From an uncultured bacterium (GTDB lineage: Bacteria; Cyanobacteriota; Vampirovibrionia; Gastranaerophilales; Gastranaerophilaceae), in NCBI GenBank assembly GCA_948684385.1, contig CAPQCU010000004.1, positions 1 to 51,221 on the forward strand: a DNA stretch of 51,221 bases, read 5' to 3'. Position 1 is the first letter of the stretch; every line of letters starts with the position of its first letter. Below the pieces are notes generated by a model that did no database searches, was not told the origin of the DNA, and saw nothing but the letters and a program-made list of their open reading frames with translations. The translations under genes and the position numbers were made by a program. Below, in pieces: positions 11,005-19,313 of the stretch.

Positions 11005-11604
11005 ATGTATAACAGAGAAACGATTTTAAAAAATTTGAATTCTGAAAATTATTATATTGATAATCATTCGCTGGATTTGTTTTTTACTGATTGGAAAATT
11101 GAATCTATTTATGAAGACGAAGGCGGACTGGAATTTTACGATGATTTAGCCTTAGAAAAGATTAAAAAAGGTATCTCGTTAAAAGCCCAGGGTTACAGCG
11201 ATGAGCAAATAATAACTAAGCTTTCAAGAATGGAAGCAAGAGTTGAAAAAACAAAAGAACCTGTAAAAACTATTCAACCTGTTTTAGTAAACAGCGCTCC
11301 TGTTGAAGCTGCAACAGCTATTCAGCCGGAAGTTGCAGCTCAAAAAAGTTTTACTCTTGATGTTTCAAGCCAGACTCTTCAAATGCTGGCTGAAGCAGTA
11401 GCTAAAAAAATCAGTGACGATATAACAAACTCTGATATGGCTTCAAAACTTATTGAAGCAGGCGGATACAAAAAAGATAACGAGATTTTAGCAAAACAAG
11501 TCAAAGAACTTCTTGAGCATAACAAAGAACTTTCCCAAAGAATTGAAATTCTCGAAAGTCAGGAGTCAAAAAGTTTCTGGACTCGTTTCTGGGGTAGAAA
11601 ATAG
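11005..11604 (+). CDS. Unknown protein with N-terminal MerR-like region and C-terminal coiled coil
   Basis: A 199-aa protein. Residues about 20-75 (FTDWKIESIYEDEGGLEFYDDLALEKIKKGISLKAQGYS) resemble a MerR-type winged helix with weak similarity only. Residues 80-115 are Pro/Val/Ala-rich linker; 160-190 (LAKQVKELLEHNKELSQRIEILESQ) are a coiled coil ending in an aromatic, basic tail (FWTRFWGRK). TGAGGA gives the start. It sits between smpB and the Cys-cluster gene, and its last codons are next to that gene's probable TTG start. Function unknown. Confidence 0.7.
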   Translation: MYNRETILKNLNSENYYIDNHSLDLFFTDWKIESIYEDEGGLEFYDDLALEKIKKGISLKAQGYSDEQIITKLSRMEARVEKTKEPVKTIQPVLVNSAPVEAATAIQPEVAAQKSFTLDVSSQTLQMLAEAVAKKISDDITNSDMASKLIEAGGYKKDNEILAKQVKELLEHNKELSQRIEILESQESKSFWTRFWGRK

Positions 11605-11605
11605 T

Positions 11606-12094
11606 TTGTACAAACAGTTTTTAGAAAAACTTGACCAAAAATTAGAACAGTATTTTGAAGCCCATAAAGATTATATCTGCTGTAAAGCCGGATGTTCTGC
11701 ATGCTGCGAAAAAGGCGATTATCCAATCTCACAGCTTGAACTTGAATATCTGATGCAGGGATTTATTGCGCTTGATAATGTAACAAAAAAGATTGTGCAA
11801 GAGAATATTAAATCAATGCAAAAAAGTGAGAGCTGTCCGTTTTTAATAAATAAATTATGTTCGGTTTACCCTTACCGCCCGATTATCTGCCGTGTTCACG
11901 GGCTTGCGTATCTTATCGGTGAAAAAGTTAAAGTTCCTTACTGTGTAAATTCCGGCAAAAATTATGCAGAAGTCTTTGAAAACAACGAAATTACAATAAA
12001 TCCGGTACTTGAAAACTTAGATACAGCTGAGATTTTAAAAGAATTTAATTTTGGAGAAATTAGAAATCTTTTTGACTGGCTAAATAGCAAATAA
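11606..12094 (+). CDS. YkgJ-type cysteine-cluster protein
   Basis: About 162 aa from the TTG at 11606. It carries the zinc/iron Cys-cluster pattern of the YkgJ family: CCKAGCSACC near the N-terminus, then CPFLINKLCSVYPYRPIICRVHG and a late Cys (PYCVNSG). Biochemical role is unsettled for this family. The frame is open up to an ATG at 11513, but that would overlap the preceding gene by 92 bp; the TTG right after its stop codon, with GGGG 10-13 nt upstream, is more likely and implies coupling. Confidence 0.8.
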   Translation: MYKQFLEKLDQKLEQYFEAHKDYICCKAGCSACCEKGDYPISQLELEYLMQGFIALDNVTKKIVQENIKSMQKSESCPFLINKLCSVYPYRPIICRVHGLAYLIGEKVKVPYCVNSGKNYAEVFENNEITINPVLENLDTAEILKEFNFGEIRNLFDWLNSK

Positions 12095-12118
12095 TTTTTT
12101 TACAGGATTTTAATAAGT

Positions 12119-12589
12119 ATGGAAATAAGAAATAACAATCAAACATTTGGCGCAAAACTTGGATGGAGTGCAAAACACCATCTAAAAAATACTCCCGAAA
12201 AACTGGAGCAGATTACAAAGCGAATTGCAAACTTTGGCGAGTCTACTACTGTAATTGACATTATGTCTATGGATACAAAAAAGGGAAAACAGTATTCTCT
12301 TAGAATGTATAATGAAATTTTTGGCACAAAAGACAATGTTTCAATTTTAAAAGACAATCATAATAAAGATGTGGTTTCGTATTTTGCAAAAGACTTCTTA
12401 AATGCTCTTGAAAATTTAACCGAAAACACTATCAAGTTCCGTGAATACAGCCTTTTTTCAAAAATCAAAAACGCTTATTCCGCTTCACCTTTACACGTCA
12501 AAAGTCTTTTTGAACGCTTAAAACTTGCAGAAAGTGAAGGAAAACGCTTAAGCGAAAATATTAAAAAAGAATTTTTCTCAAATTTCTAA
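12119..12589 (+). CDS. Hypothetical protein with Asn-rich FGAK start
   Basis: A 156-aa basic, mainly helical protein of no family I know. It begins MEIRNNNQTFGAK, a short Asn-rich tag with an aromatic residue, somewhat like the start of the HD-domain protein at 6936 (NNTITRSTNFKSY). No signal peptide, membrane helix or metal motif. There is no strong Shine-Dalgarno. The end overlaps the convergent glutamate synthase gene by 4 bp. Confidence 0.6.
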   Translation: MEIRNNNQTFGAKLGWSAKHHLKNTPEKLEQITKRIANFGESTTVIDIMSMDTKKGKQYSLRMYNEIFGTKDNVSILKDNHNKDVVSYFAKDFLNALENLTENTIKFREYSLFSKIKNAYSASPLHVKSLFERLKLAESEGKRLSENIKKEFFSNF

Positions 12590-13614
12590 ACCATTCTCCA
12601 CGCGTTTCTCGGACAGACTGCAGAACAAATTCCGCACCCGATACACCTGTCAGGGTCAGTATTGTACCTTGCTAAATCTTTTGAGATAGCTTTTTGCGGA
12701 CAGTTGTTTAAACACAGGCTGCAATCTACACATAAATCTTTTTCCCATTCAGGTTTTCTAAGCCTTGCATCTCCGCTCTGGGCAAGCGCAAAAACTTCTC
12801 CGTTATCTTCCACAAGGTCGCCAAAAAGTCCGCCTTCAAACCATTCCTGCTCTTTAAACTCTTTTACGGAAATCTTTTTTTCTTTCTGCTCTTTAGGAAG
12901 CGGAAGGATTTTTGACCAGTTCTTAAAATCAAGTAAATCCTGCTCAAGTTCAGGTTTCCCGATTTCCTGCAGGAATTCTTTCATGCCGGATTTTAAGAAA
13001 TCTTTATCAAACTTATCCAGTTTTACCTGCTCAACACACTTTGCAAGCCCTTCAACTTTACCTCTTACGTAAACAACCCCGCCCACCATACCAACGCAGG
13101 AACGATTACCGAGAACAGAGTTTAAATCCTCGCAGCCAAAACCGCATACAACCGCAATTCCTCCGCCCATAAACTCAAAACTAAACGAGCCGGTATTTTT
13201 AAGAACCCAGAACTGCGGAGGCTCAAACTTAGGGTCATGCTTCATTAAAGCACCTGAGCGGGTTCCTACTCTGCCGCCTACAAAAATCTTTCCTCCGGCT
13301 GCACAATGAGCTGCTGTATCACCACCGTCACCTTTAACTACAATCTCTGCACCGGAATTCAGCCAGCCAATATCAGCAGGAGCAGAGCCTTCGACAACGA
13401 TTTTAACCCCATCCATACCCATTGCACCAACTCGCTGACCGGGATTTGTTATGCGGAATAAAAGATTTGCACCTTTTCCTGTAATGTCGTGCTGACCGCA
13501 AGCTTCTATTTCAAACTCTGTTTCACCTTCTTCAATCTTACGTGTTATTGTTTGAAGAAGTTCCTGAGTTGACATTCTATCGTTATTTTTAAGTGTTTCT
13601 ATTTTGCAAGTCAT
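12586..13614 (-). CDS. Glutamate synthase GXGXG domain fused to a 2x[4Fe-4S] ferredoxin
   Basis: A 342-aa protein. Residues about 30-215 are the GXGXG beta-helix domain of glutamate synthase (GAMGMDGVKIVVEGSAPADIG, GGDTAAHCAAGGKIFVGGRVG, FMGGGIAVVCG). Residues about 290-340 form a ferredoxin with CVDCSLCLNNCP and CIGCGICSAVCP. In ordinary GltB these parts are within one chain; here they are split as in archaeal-type enzymes. It is the last gene of the 16408-12586 operon, 71 bp after the FMN-domain gene, and that gap contains a dispersed-repeat word. A methylamine-glutamate-type or other amidotransferase role is a possible alternative. Confidence 0.88.
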   Translation of the reverse strand: MTCKIETLKNNDRMSTQELLQTITRKIEEGETEFEIEACGQHDITGKGANLLFRITNPGQRVGAMGMDGVKIVVEGSAPADIGWLNSGAEIVVKGDGGDTAAHCAAGGKIFVGGRVGTRSGALMKHDPKFEPPQFWVLKNTGSFSFEFMGGGIAVVCGFGCEDLNSVLGNRSCVGMVGGVVYVRGKVEGLAKCVEQVKLDKFDKDFLKSGMKEFLQEIGKPELEQDLLDFKNWSKILPLPKEQKEKKISVKEFKEQEWFEGGLFGDLVEDNGEVFALAQSGDARLRKPEWEKDLCVDCSLCLNNCPQKAISKDLARYNTDPDRCIGCGICSAVCPRNAWRMV

Positions 13615-13624
13615 AATTTATACC

Positions 13625-13668
13625 TAACGTCTAGCCTGTGGCTCTAAATCCAATCCAATACATTTACC
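13625..13668 (-). repeat. GGGGTAAATG-family repeat inside the glutamate synthase operon
   Basis: The plus strand ends CCAATACATTTACC (13655-13668), matching the end of the repeats at 17505-17522, 19164-19181 and 19226-19242 except for the last CC. It sits in the 71-bp gap between two co-directional operon genes. Confidence 0.6.
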
Positions 13669-13685
13669 TTGAACATTTTCCTCCC

Positions 13686-15314
13686 TTAGCAGCTGTATTG
13701 GATATCCAGCCTTCTTGAAATATGTTTATCAACTGTAATCAACGCATCCGAACGACCTACAGGAAGCGTTGAACAGCCAACCGGAGCCATAAGTTTTTTA
13801 AGCTCAATATCTGTTGCTAAAATATAGTTTACAAGGTTTTGCGCAACTTTGTCCACATCAAGCCGTTTTACAAGACACTCATTCTGCGCTGCAATACCTG
13901 CCGGACAAAGCCCTGTGTTGCAGGCGTTACATCTTCCGGTGTCACTACCGACGCATCCTGCGATTTCCATAAGCATTCTGCCTGTAAACACACCGTTTGC
14001 ACCGAGGCAGATTAGCTTAAACGCGTCAGCTGCAAAGCTTCCGGTCTGACCTAAGCCGCCGCCTGCGAAGAGCGGGATTTCTCCCTGCCTGCCCTGATGA
14101 ACAGCTGCAAGATAGCAGTCACGGAGTTTTGAAGTTATAGGATGTCCTGTATGGTTCAAAGAAATTTCGTGTGCAGCACCCGTACCTGCTGCAAGCCCGT
14201 CAATAAAGAAACCGCCGACTATATTATAAGGATCTCTTAAGAGATTATTGTAAACAGAAACGCTGGTTACGGAAGCTGCAACTTTAATCGCAACCGGAAC
14301 CTGAAAATTAAACGCCGCATTCATAGAAAGAAACATCTTCTGAACGCTTTCTTCAATCGAATACAAGCCCTGATGAGTAGGAGGAGAGAGAAGGTCGGCT
14401 TTCGGAACTCCTCTGATTTCCTGAACGTATCTTGCCACTTTGCTTGCAAGCAAAAGCCCGCCGTCACCCGGTTTTGCACCCTGACCTATTTTAATTAAAA
14501 TCCCTGCCGGGTCTTCTGTCATCTCAGGCATAGATTTAATAATTCTATTCCAGCCGAAATGTCCTGAAGCGATTTGCAAAATCATGTACTTAACATACCT
14601 TGATTTTAAAAGCTTAGTCGGAATTCCGCCTTCTCCTGTACACATCCTGATTGGAATACCGCAAACTTCATTCAAATAAGCAGTCGCAATTGCCATTGCT
14701 TCCCACATTCTCCACGAAACAGCTCCAATAGACATATCACCGAAAATTATCGGATAAATCCAGCGGTTCGGCGGAAGCTGGGCAGTTTCAATAATCTTCC
14801 CGTCTTTTACATCAAAGTTAAGTTTATCAGCTTTCAAAACTCTGCCGAAAGGAGTTTTAAGCTCAAACGTATGTCTCTGTGCATCAAGAGACGGGTCGGT
14901 CATCTGGGAAATTCTGCCGATTTTAATCTTGTCTAAAGTTCTTCCTTCAGTGTTCAAATTTGAACGGCCGCCTTTTTTGAAAGAGTCGGCTTTTTGTGCA
15001 CGATAAGAAACCGAATATTTGTCATCCTTGTTTCTTATAAGCTTAATAGCACCGTTCGGGCATACATTAGCGCACATTCCGCATCCGCGGCAATAATTAT
15101 CAAGAGAAACATTCTGCTTAATTACAAGAACTTTTTCAGTCTTACCCTTGTTTACAATTGAGTTTGATGTTTTTCTCATCTCAACAGCAGGCTTGATTGC
15201 GTTAAAAGAACAAACAGCCGTACATTTTCCGCACTGGATACATTTTGACTCATCATACTCAACTATCCACGGCAAATCGCTTTTATGAAGTTCGTTAATT
15301 TTTACTGCTGCCAT
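13686..15314 (-). CDS. Glutamate synthase FMN-binding domain with N-terminal ferredoxin
   Basis: A 542-aa protein, archaeal-type GltB core. Residues about 10-100 carry two [4Fe-4S] motifs (CIQCGKCTAVC and CRGCGMCANVCP). The rest is the FMN/2-oxoglutarate TIM barrel: IKIGQGAKPGDGGLLLASKV, DLLSPPTHQGLYSIE, GTGAAHEISLNHTGHPI, FAGGGLGQTGSFAADAFKLI, and the Cys pattern CVGSDTGRCNACNTGLCPAG that binds the 3Fe-4S cluster. It combines ammonia from the glutaminase subunit with 2-oxoglutarate. Its start overlaps the glutaminase gene by 13 bp. No GltD-type NADPH subunit is in the window, so electrons may come through the ferredoxins. Confidence 0.93.
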   Translation of the reverse strand: MAAVKINELHKSDLPWIVEYDESKCIQCGKCTAVCSFNAIKPAVEMRKTSNSIVNKGKTEKVLVIKQNVSLDNYCRGCGMCANVCPNGAIKLIRNKDDKYSVSYRAQKADSFKKGGRSNLNTEGRTLDKIKIGRISQMTDPSLDAQRHTFELKTPFGRVLKADKLNFDVKDGKIIETAQLPPNRWIYPIIFGDMSIGAVSWRMWEAMAIATAYLNEVCGIPIRMCTGEGGIPTKLLKSRYVKYMILQIASGHFGWNRIIKSMPEMTEDPAGILIKIGQGAKPGDGGLLLASKVARYVQEIRGVPKADLLSPPTHQGLYSIEESVQKMFLSMNAAFNFQVPVAIKVAASVTSVSVYNNLLRDPYNIVGGFFIDGLAAGTGAAHEISLNHTGHPITSKLRDCYLAAVHQGRQGEIPLFAGGGLGQTGSFAADAFKLICLGANGVFTGRMLMEIAGCVGSDTGRCNACNTGLCPAGIAAQNECLVKRLDVDKVAQNLVNYILATDIELKKLMAPVGCSTLPVGRSDALITVDKHISRRLDIQYSC

Positions 15315-16408
15315 CTTTCCACCGTTAAATCATTTTTTACAATTACTGTTTCATGCTCGTTCGGATAAATATCATCTTCGATTTTTCTATCCGGCATCAA
15401 ATCGTTAATCCCTACAACTTCAGAAGTCATAATCACTGTATCTTCCGTTTTTCCAATCACAACCGGACGCAGTTTTTTCGAATCGCAAACACAGAGAAGC
15501 TCTTTTTGAGGAGTAACAGCCAGAAGCGTATTAGGCCCGTTTACTTCCAAATGAGCAAGTGAAGCTTTTATTCTCAAAAGTATTTCGCTATCTTCACGCT
15601 TCACAATTTCGTCATAAGGTAAAGGTGTAATTGTATGTTTAAAATACTGGAGCGGCCACTTAAGCATCTTATGAATGTAATGAAGCGTATAAAGAAGGCA
15701 CTGCGAGTCAGATTCAAAGCCCATATACCCTTTATAAAGTCTTTCCTGATAAGATTTGTTCTTCTCATAGAAAGTATTTTCGCCATTCACAAGCCCTGTA
15801 TACCCTTCAAGAAAGAAAGGGTGCGCAGCGTATCTTACAATGTCATAATTCGTATTCTGCCTGCATTGCGCTGTTATAATATGCGCAGTCAAATCACTAT
15901 TTTCTTCCCACAGGTTAAAATATGTTCCGATATCACGCGGGCTTCCGATTTCTTTAAGTGTCAAAGTATCCGGCCAGAAAGAGTAAATAAATCCTGAAGA
16001 GTTTTCTTCAAGCGCTTTTCTGAGTCTGATTGAAGTGTCAATCAAAAGTTCTTCTTTTTCCTCATCCGAAGCATGCCTGTAGCTTTTCGGGTACTGCAAA
16101 ACTTCAAAAATATAATTAGGCATCGCTTCAATTTTAAGCCCTTTTTGGTGATTAATATCAGGAGACCATTGCATTACACGCGTAAATCCGATTTCTCTCA
16201 AGATATCTTCTGCAAGCCTTGTTCCTTCAACAGTAGCTGCCATAGAAAGAAGCGGGAGATCTTTATAGTTTTCAAACAAACCGCCCATATCCTGCATTAC
16301 AAAAGCAAATCCGGAATCATCATGACCTTCCTGCTGGCTTCTCATAAGTTTAAGAGCCATCGAAGGATGTAATTTATTTTTTGATTTTATAGCCCCAATT
16401 CTGCACAT
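15302..16408 (-). CDS. Glutamate synthase glutaminase domain (class II GATase)
   Basis: A 368-aa class II glutamine amidotransferase subunit. The protein starts Met-Cys; Cys2 is the family's N-terminal nucleophile after Met removal, followed by RIGAIKSK, SQQEGHDDSGFAF and later FEGYTGLVNGE-like (FFLEGYTGLVNGENTF) motifs. It releases ammonia for the adjacent synthase. It is the first gene of the operon. No Shine-Dalgarno is seen; TAATAT ends 7 nt before the ATG, which would also fit a leaderless mRNA, though this is weaker than for smpB. Confidence 0.92.
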   Translation of the reverse strand: MCRIGAIKSKNKLHPSMALKLMRSQQEGHDDSGFAFVMQDMGGLFENYKDLPLLSMAATVEGTRLAEDILREIGFTRVMQWSPDINHQKGLKIEAMPNYIFEVLQYPKSYRHASDEEKEELLIDTSIRLRKALEENSSGFIYSFWPDTLTLKEIGSPRDIGTYFNLWEENSDLTAHIITAQCRQNTNYDIVRYAAHPFFLEGYTGLVNGENTFYEKNKSYQERLYKGYMGFESDSQCLLYTLHYIHKMLKWPLQYFKHTITPLPYDEIVKREDSEILLRIKASLAHLEVNGPNTLLAVTPQKELLCVCDSKKLRPVVIGKTEDTVIMTSEVVGINDLMPDRKIEDDIYPNEHETVIVKNDLTVERWQQ

Positions 16409-16499
16409 AAGTCTTATATTACCGCTTTTTTACACGAGCGTCAAGTTGTTCTTGTTATCTGAATTATTATGTGATATTCTAAAGTCGGAGGGCACAAGT

Positions 16500-17153
16500 A
16501 TGCATGAAAATATTTTAAGAGATTCACTGGTTACTAAAATTTTTATTTCATACACAGAAGGCAGCAAAAAGCAGGTGATGAGGCTTAAGCTGAGATTTAT
16601 GGATGATAAACAGGCATATTTTTCTGCTGTTACTCCGGAAAATTACGAAAAACCTAACAAAAAACTTCCGGCAGAAATCAAAATTTACACTGTTGACGGA
16701 GTTTACAGAACAGATGTTACAATCAATGACGCATCAGTTACTTACAGTGAAATATTCTTTGAAGTAAGTCTTCCGAAAGTATACGAGTTTATCCAGCACA
16801 GAAGCAGTTCAAGAAACAGAACAGAGCTGCCTGTTAACATTAAATACAACGACGGATTTGAAATCAGTGCAACCACTTACGACTTAGCAATCGGCGGTCT
16901 GGCGTTCTATTCAAAAGAACAATTTTCAAGTATTTACAAAAGGCTCCCTGCAATACTTACACTTACTCTTCCGACAACCATCTGGACAAAAGCAGAAGAC
17001 CCTAAAATCGTTGTAGAAACGCTTTTTGTCCGGGAAAGGCAGGAAGATAGTGACGAAGAACATTTCGGCGAAAATTTATTCAGTTATAAATTTGTTAACC
17101 TATCTAAAGAAGCTGAAAAAACACTTAAAAATTTCTTAATTAACAACGATTAA
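16500..17153 (+). CDS. PilZ-domain protein (probable cyclic di-GMP receptor)
   Basis: A 217-aa protein. The C-terminal half has both PilZ signatures: RNRTELPV (RxxxR-like, about residue 104) and DLAIGGLAFYS (D/NxSxxG-like, about 127), the loop and strand that bind cyclic di-GMP. The N-terminal half resembles a YcgR-type beta domain. The start is fixed by GGAGGG, 7 nt before the ATG at 16500. In flagellate bacteria such proteins often slow the motor; two flagellar clusters lie in this window. The Ala in place of Ser in DLAIGG is a mild deviation. Confidence 0.82.
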   Translation: MHENILRDSLVTKIFISYTEGSKKQVMRLKLRFMDDKQAYFSAVTPENYEKPNKKLPAEIKIYTVDGVYRTDVTINDASVTYSEIFFEVSLPKVYEFIQHRSSSRNRTELPVNIKYNDGFEISATTYDLAIGGLAFYSKEQFSSIYKRLPAILTLTLPTTIWTKAEDPKIVVETLFVRERQEDSDEEHFGENLFSYKFVNLSKEAEKTLKNFLINND

Positions 17154-17211
17154 GTTTGACTTTGTATAAAATAGGACTAATAATATTATATACACAGGTG
17201 AAGGTATTTAG

Positions 17212-17457
17212 ATGAAATTAATTAACAGACTCAAGATTTTTGAACAGAAATATGTTTTTTTGAGATGGGCAACAGGAGCGGAATACGGCAAAATTACGTA
17301 TGTCGGCGAAGATTATGTCGAGTTTAATATTATTGATGTTGATACAATGGAGTATAGAGAATCTGTTATCATCAACTCATCTCTCATTCTTGAAACAATT
17401 TTCGGCGGTCCGGACATAGCAAGAATTGTTGCAGAAATATCTTCTATGCTTGAATAG
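17212..17457 (+). CDS. Small conserved-looking protein, possible Sm-like fold
   Basis: An 81-aa protein, beta-rich (GKITYVGEDYVEFNIIDVDTMEYRESVIINSSLILETI), with the rhythm of an Sm-like barrel: short helix, then strands with a GxITYVGEDYVEF turn. I cannot name the family, and an Hfq-like role is only a guess. AGGTGAAGG gives the start. It follows the PilZ gene by 58 bp on the same strand and may share its transcript. Confidence 0.6.
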   Translation: MKLINRLKIFEQKYVFLRWATGAEYGKITYVGEDYVEFNIIDVDTMEYRESVIINSSLILETIFGGPDIARIVAEISSMLE

Positions 17458-17466
17458 TACTACGTA

Positions 17467-17561
17467 CGTAGACATTCTTACAAGTTGATAAGTATACCTA
17501 CAAACCCAATGTATTTACCCCCGCACGTAGATACTCTTACAAGTTAGCATTATTTACCCCC
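17467..17561 (-). repeat. Tandem GGGGTAAAT-family repeats upstream of comM
   Basis: Two copies of a 20-bp word, CGTAGAYAYTCTTACAAGTT-like (17467-17486 and 17526-17545, 2 mismatches), each lead into an ATTTACCCCC end (17505-17522 and 17549-17561). The period is 59 bp. The second end overlaps the predicted -35 region of comM. Confidence 0.75.
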
Positions 17562-17581
17562 GAACCTTTTTGTACTATAAT
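17553..17581 (+). promoter_or_regulatory. comM promoter predicting a leaderless mRNA
   Basis: TATAAT at 17576-17581 ends 7 nt before the ATG (17589). The -35 position, 17 bp upstream, is TTTACC, which is part of the dispersed repeat end. No Shine-Dalgarno is present. Confidence 0.6.
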
Positions 17582-17588
17582 ACTAGTC

Positions 17589-19106
17589 ATGGTAACAAAA
17601 GCGCTTACAGCAGCAGCAATCGGAATTAACTCATACAAAATAGAAGTGGAAGTTGATGTAACAAACTCGCTTCCCGGTATGAGCATTGTCGGCTTACCGG
17701 ATAGCGCGGTTAGCGAAGCAAGAGAAAGAGTGCATTCTGCAATAAAAAACTCCGGTTTCTCATTTCCGCTTGGAAAAGTTATCGTAAACTTAGCCCCTGC
17801 TGATATCAGGAAAGAAGGTACAAACTTTGACCTCCCGATTGCAATCGGAATTCTTAAAGAACAAGGAATTGCCATACCGGATGATGATAAAACAGCTTTT
17901 CTCGGCGAACTTTCTCTTGACGGAATTTTGAGAAAAATAAACGGTGTTCTGCCTCTGGTTAGCGGACTTAAGGAATACGGAATTACAACAGTTTTTGTAC
18001 CGCAAGAAAATGCAAAAGAAGCTGCTCTGGTCAAAGACGTAACAGTATTTGGCGCAAAACACCTCGGAGATATCGTACAGCATTTTACAGAAACTCCAAT
18101 TAAACCGACTATCGTTGACGTAAACGAGTATTTGAGCAGAAATGCTAACACAGATTTTTCTTATGATTTTAAAGACGTAAAAGGTCAGCAAAAAGCCAAA
18201 CGCGCTCTTGAAATCGCAGCAGCAGGCGGTCACAATATTTTAATGTCCGGCTCTCCGGGTTCAGGCAAAACCCTGATGGCAAAATGTTTAGCATCCATTC
18301 TTCCGCCTTTGGAGCTTCAGGAAGCATTAGAGCTTACAAAAATTTATAGTATAAGCGGACTTTTAACACCTGATGAACCTTTAATGACCAGACGTCCATA
18401 TAGAAGTGTACACCACACAGCTTCTTCTAACGGGATAATCGGCGGAGGCTCTAACCCGAAGCCCGGTGAGATTACACTCGCTCACCGCGGAGTATTATTT
18501 TTAGACGAATTGGTAGAATTTCCGCGTCACATACTTGAAGCTTTAAGGCAGCCGCTGGAAGACGGAGAAGTTGTTGTTTCAAGAACACGAACATCTGTAA
18601 AATATCCGGCAAAATTTATTTTAGTCGGAGCAATGAACCCTTGTCCCTGCGGATTTTTAGGCGATAAAGAAAAACCGTGCACCTGTTCTGAATACCAGAT
18701 TCAGCGTTACCGTTCAAAGCTTTCAGGCCCGCTTTTAGATAGAATCGATTTAATAATCAATGTTCCAAGGCTCACAACAGACGAGCTTATCAACACGAAC
18801 GCTCCGGCTGAGACATCCGCACAAATTCGCGAAAGAGTAATCAAAGCGCGTAAAATTCAGGCAAACAGATACAAAGATGAGGGGATTTTCACTAACTCAG
18901 AGCTTAATGCCAAACAAATAAAAATTTATTGTCAGCTTGATAAAAAAACGACCGATTTTTTGAAAGTTGCAGCACAAAAATTCCAGCTATCCGGAAGAAA
19001 GTACTCAAGAATACTCAAGCTTGCGCGTACAATCGCCGATTTAGACAGCAAAGAAAATATTTCACTCGAACACATAACCCAGGCGCTTCAATACCGCCAA
19101 GAATAA
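17589..19106 (+). CDS. comM: ComM/YifB-family Mg-chelatase-like AAA+ ATPase
   Basis: A 505-aa protein, normal length. The N-terminal ~180 residues are the ChlI-like fold domain (IVGLPDSAVSEARERV, FDLPIAIG), then an AAA+ module with Walker A GSPGSGKT (221-228), Walker B VLFLDEL and the Cys motif NPCPCGFLG...CTC. Members act as hexameric branch-migration helicases in natural transformation. The start is set by the promoter position; a leaderless mRNA is predicted. It stands alone between two groups of dispersed repeats (17467-17561 and 19142-19242). dprA, another transformation gene, is at 36372. Confidence 0.95.
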   Translation: MVTKALTAAAIGINSYKIEVEVDVTNSLPGMSIVGLPDSAVSEARERVHSAIKNSGFSFPLGKVIVNLAPADIRKEGTNFDLPIAIGILKEQGIAIPDDDKTAFLGELSLDGILRKINGVLPLVSGLKEYGITTVFVPQENAKEAALVKDVTVFGAKHLGDIVQHFTETPIKPTIVDVNEYLSRNANTDFSYDFKDVKGQQKAKRALEIAAAGGHNILMSGSPGSGKTLMAKCLASILPPLELQEALELTKIYSISGLLTPDEPLMTRRPYRSVHHTASSNGIIGGGSNPKPGEITLAHRGVLFLDELVEFPRHILEALRQPLEDGEVVVSRTRTSVKYPAKFILVGAMNPCPCGFLGDKEKPCTCSEYQIQRYRSKLSGPLLDRIDLIINVPRLTTDELINTNAPAETSAQIRERVIKARKIQANRYKDEGIFTNSELNAKQIKIYCQLDKKTTDFLKVAAQKFQLSGRKYSRILKLARTIADLDSKENISLEHITQALQYRQE

Positions 19107-19141
19107 ACAACACTGCCCAATCGACAAAACTACCGACCTGC

Positions 19142-19242
19142 AAAATATGTAGTCTCACATCCAACCCAATACATTTACCCCTACCCCTCCCCCTATGCAC
19201 GCCAAACTTGTAATCTCACGTTCAACCCAATACATTTACCCC
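19142..19242 (-). repeat. Tandem GGGGTAAATG-family repeats downstream of comM
   Basis: Two ~40-bp units, each TGTARTCTCACRTYCAA-like followed by CCCAATACATTTACCCC, end at 19181 and 19242, a period of 61 bp. A C-rich run (19180-19193) lies between them. They fill most of the intergenic stretch between comM and the acyltransferase gene. No terminator hairpin for comM is visible. Confidence 0.8.
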
Positions 19243-19278
19243 AATTGTAAATTTTAATTAACATTCACCCCCAAATTG

Positions 19279-19307
19279 TTCGCAAAACTCATTTATATGT
19301 GTATAAT
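19279..19307 (+). promoter_or_regulatory. Acyltransferase promoter predicting a leaderless mRNA
   Basis: TTCGCA (19279-19284), 17 bp, then TATAAT (19302-19307). The ATG at 19314 starts 6 nt after the -10 box. No Shine-Dalgarno is present. Confidence 0.65.
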
Positions 19308-19313
19308 GTATTT

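Noticed and set aside
12662..13072. 136-codon open frame opposite the glutamate synthase gene
   Set aside because: It is the antisense of a well-supported ferredoxin-fused gene and has low-complexity Ser/Leu composition.
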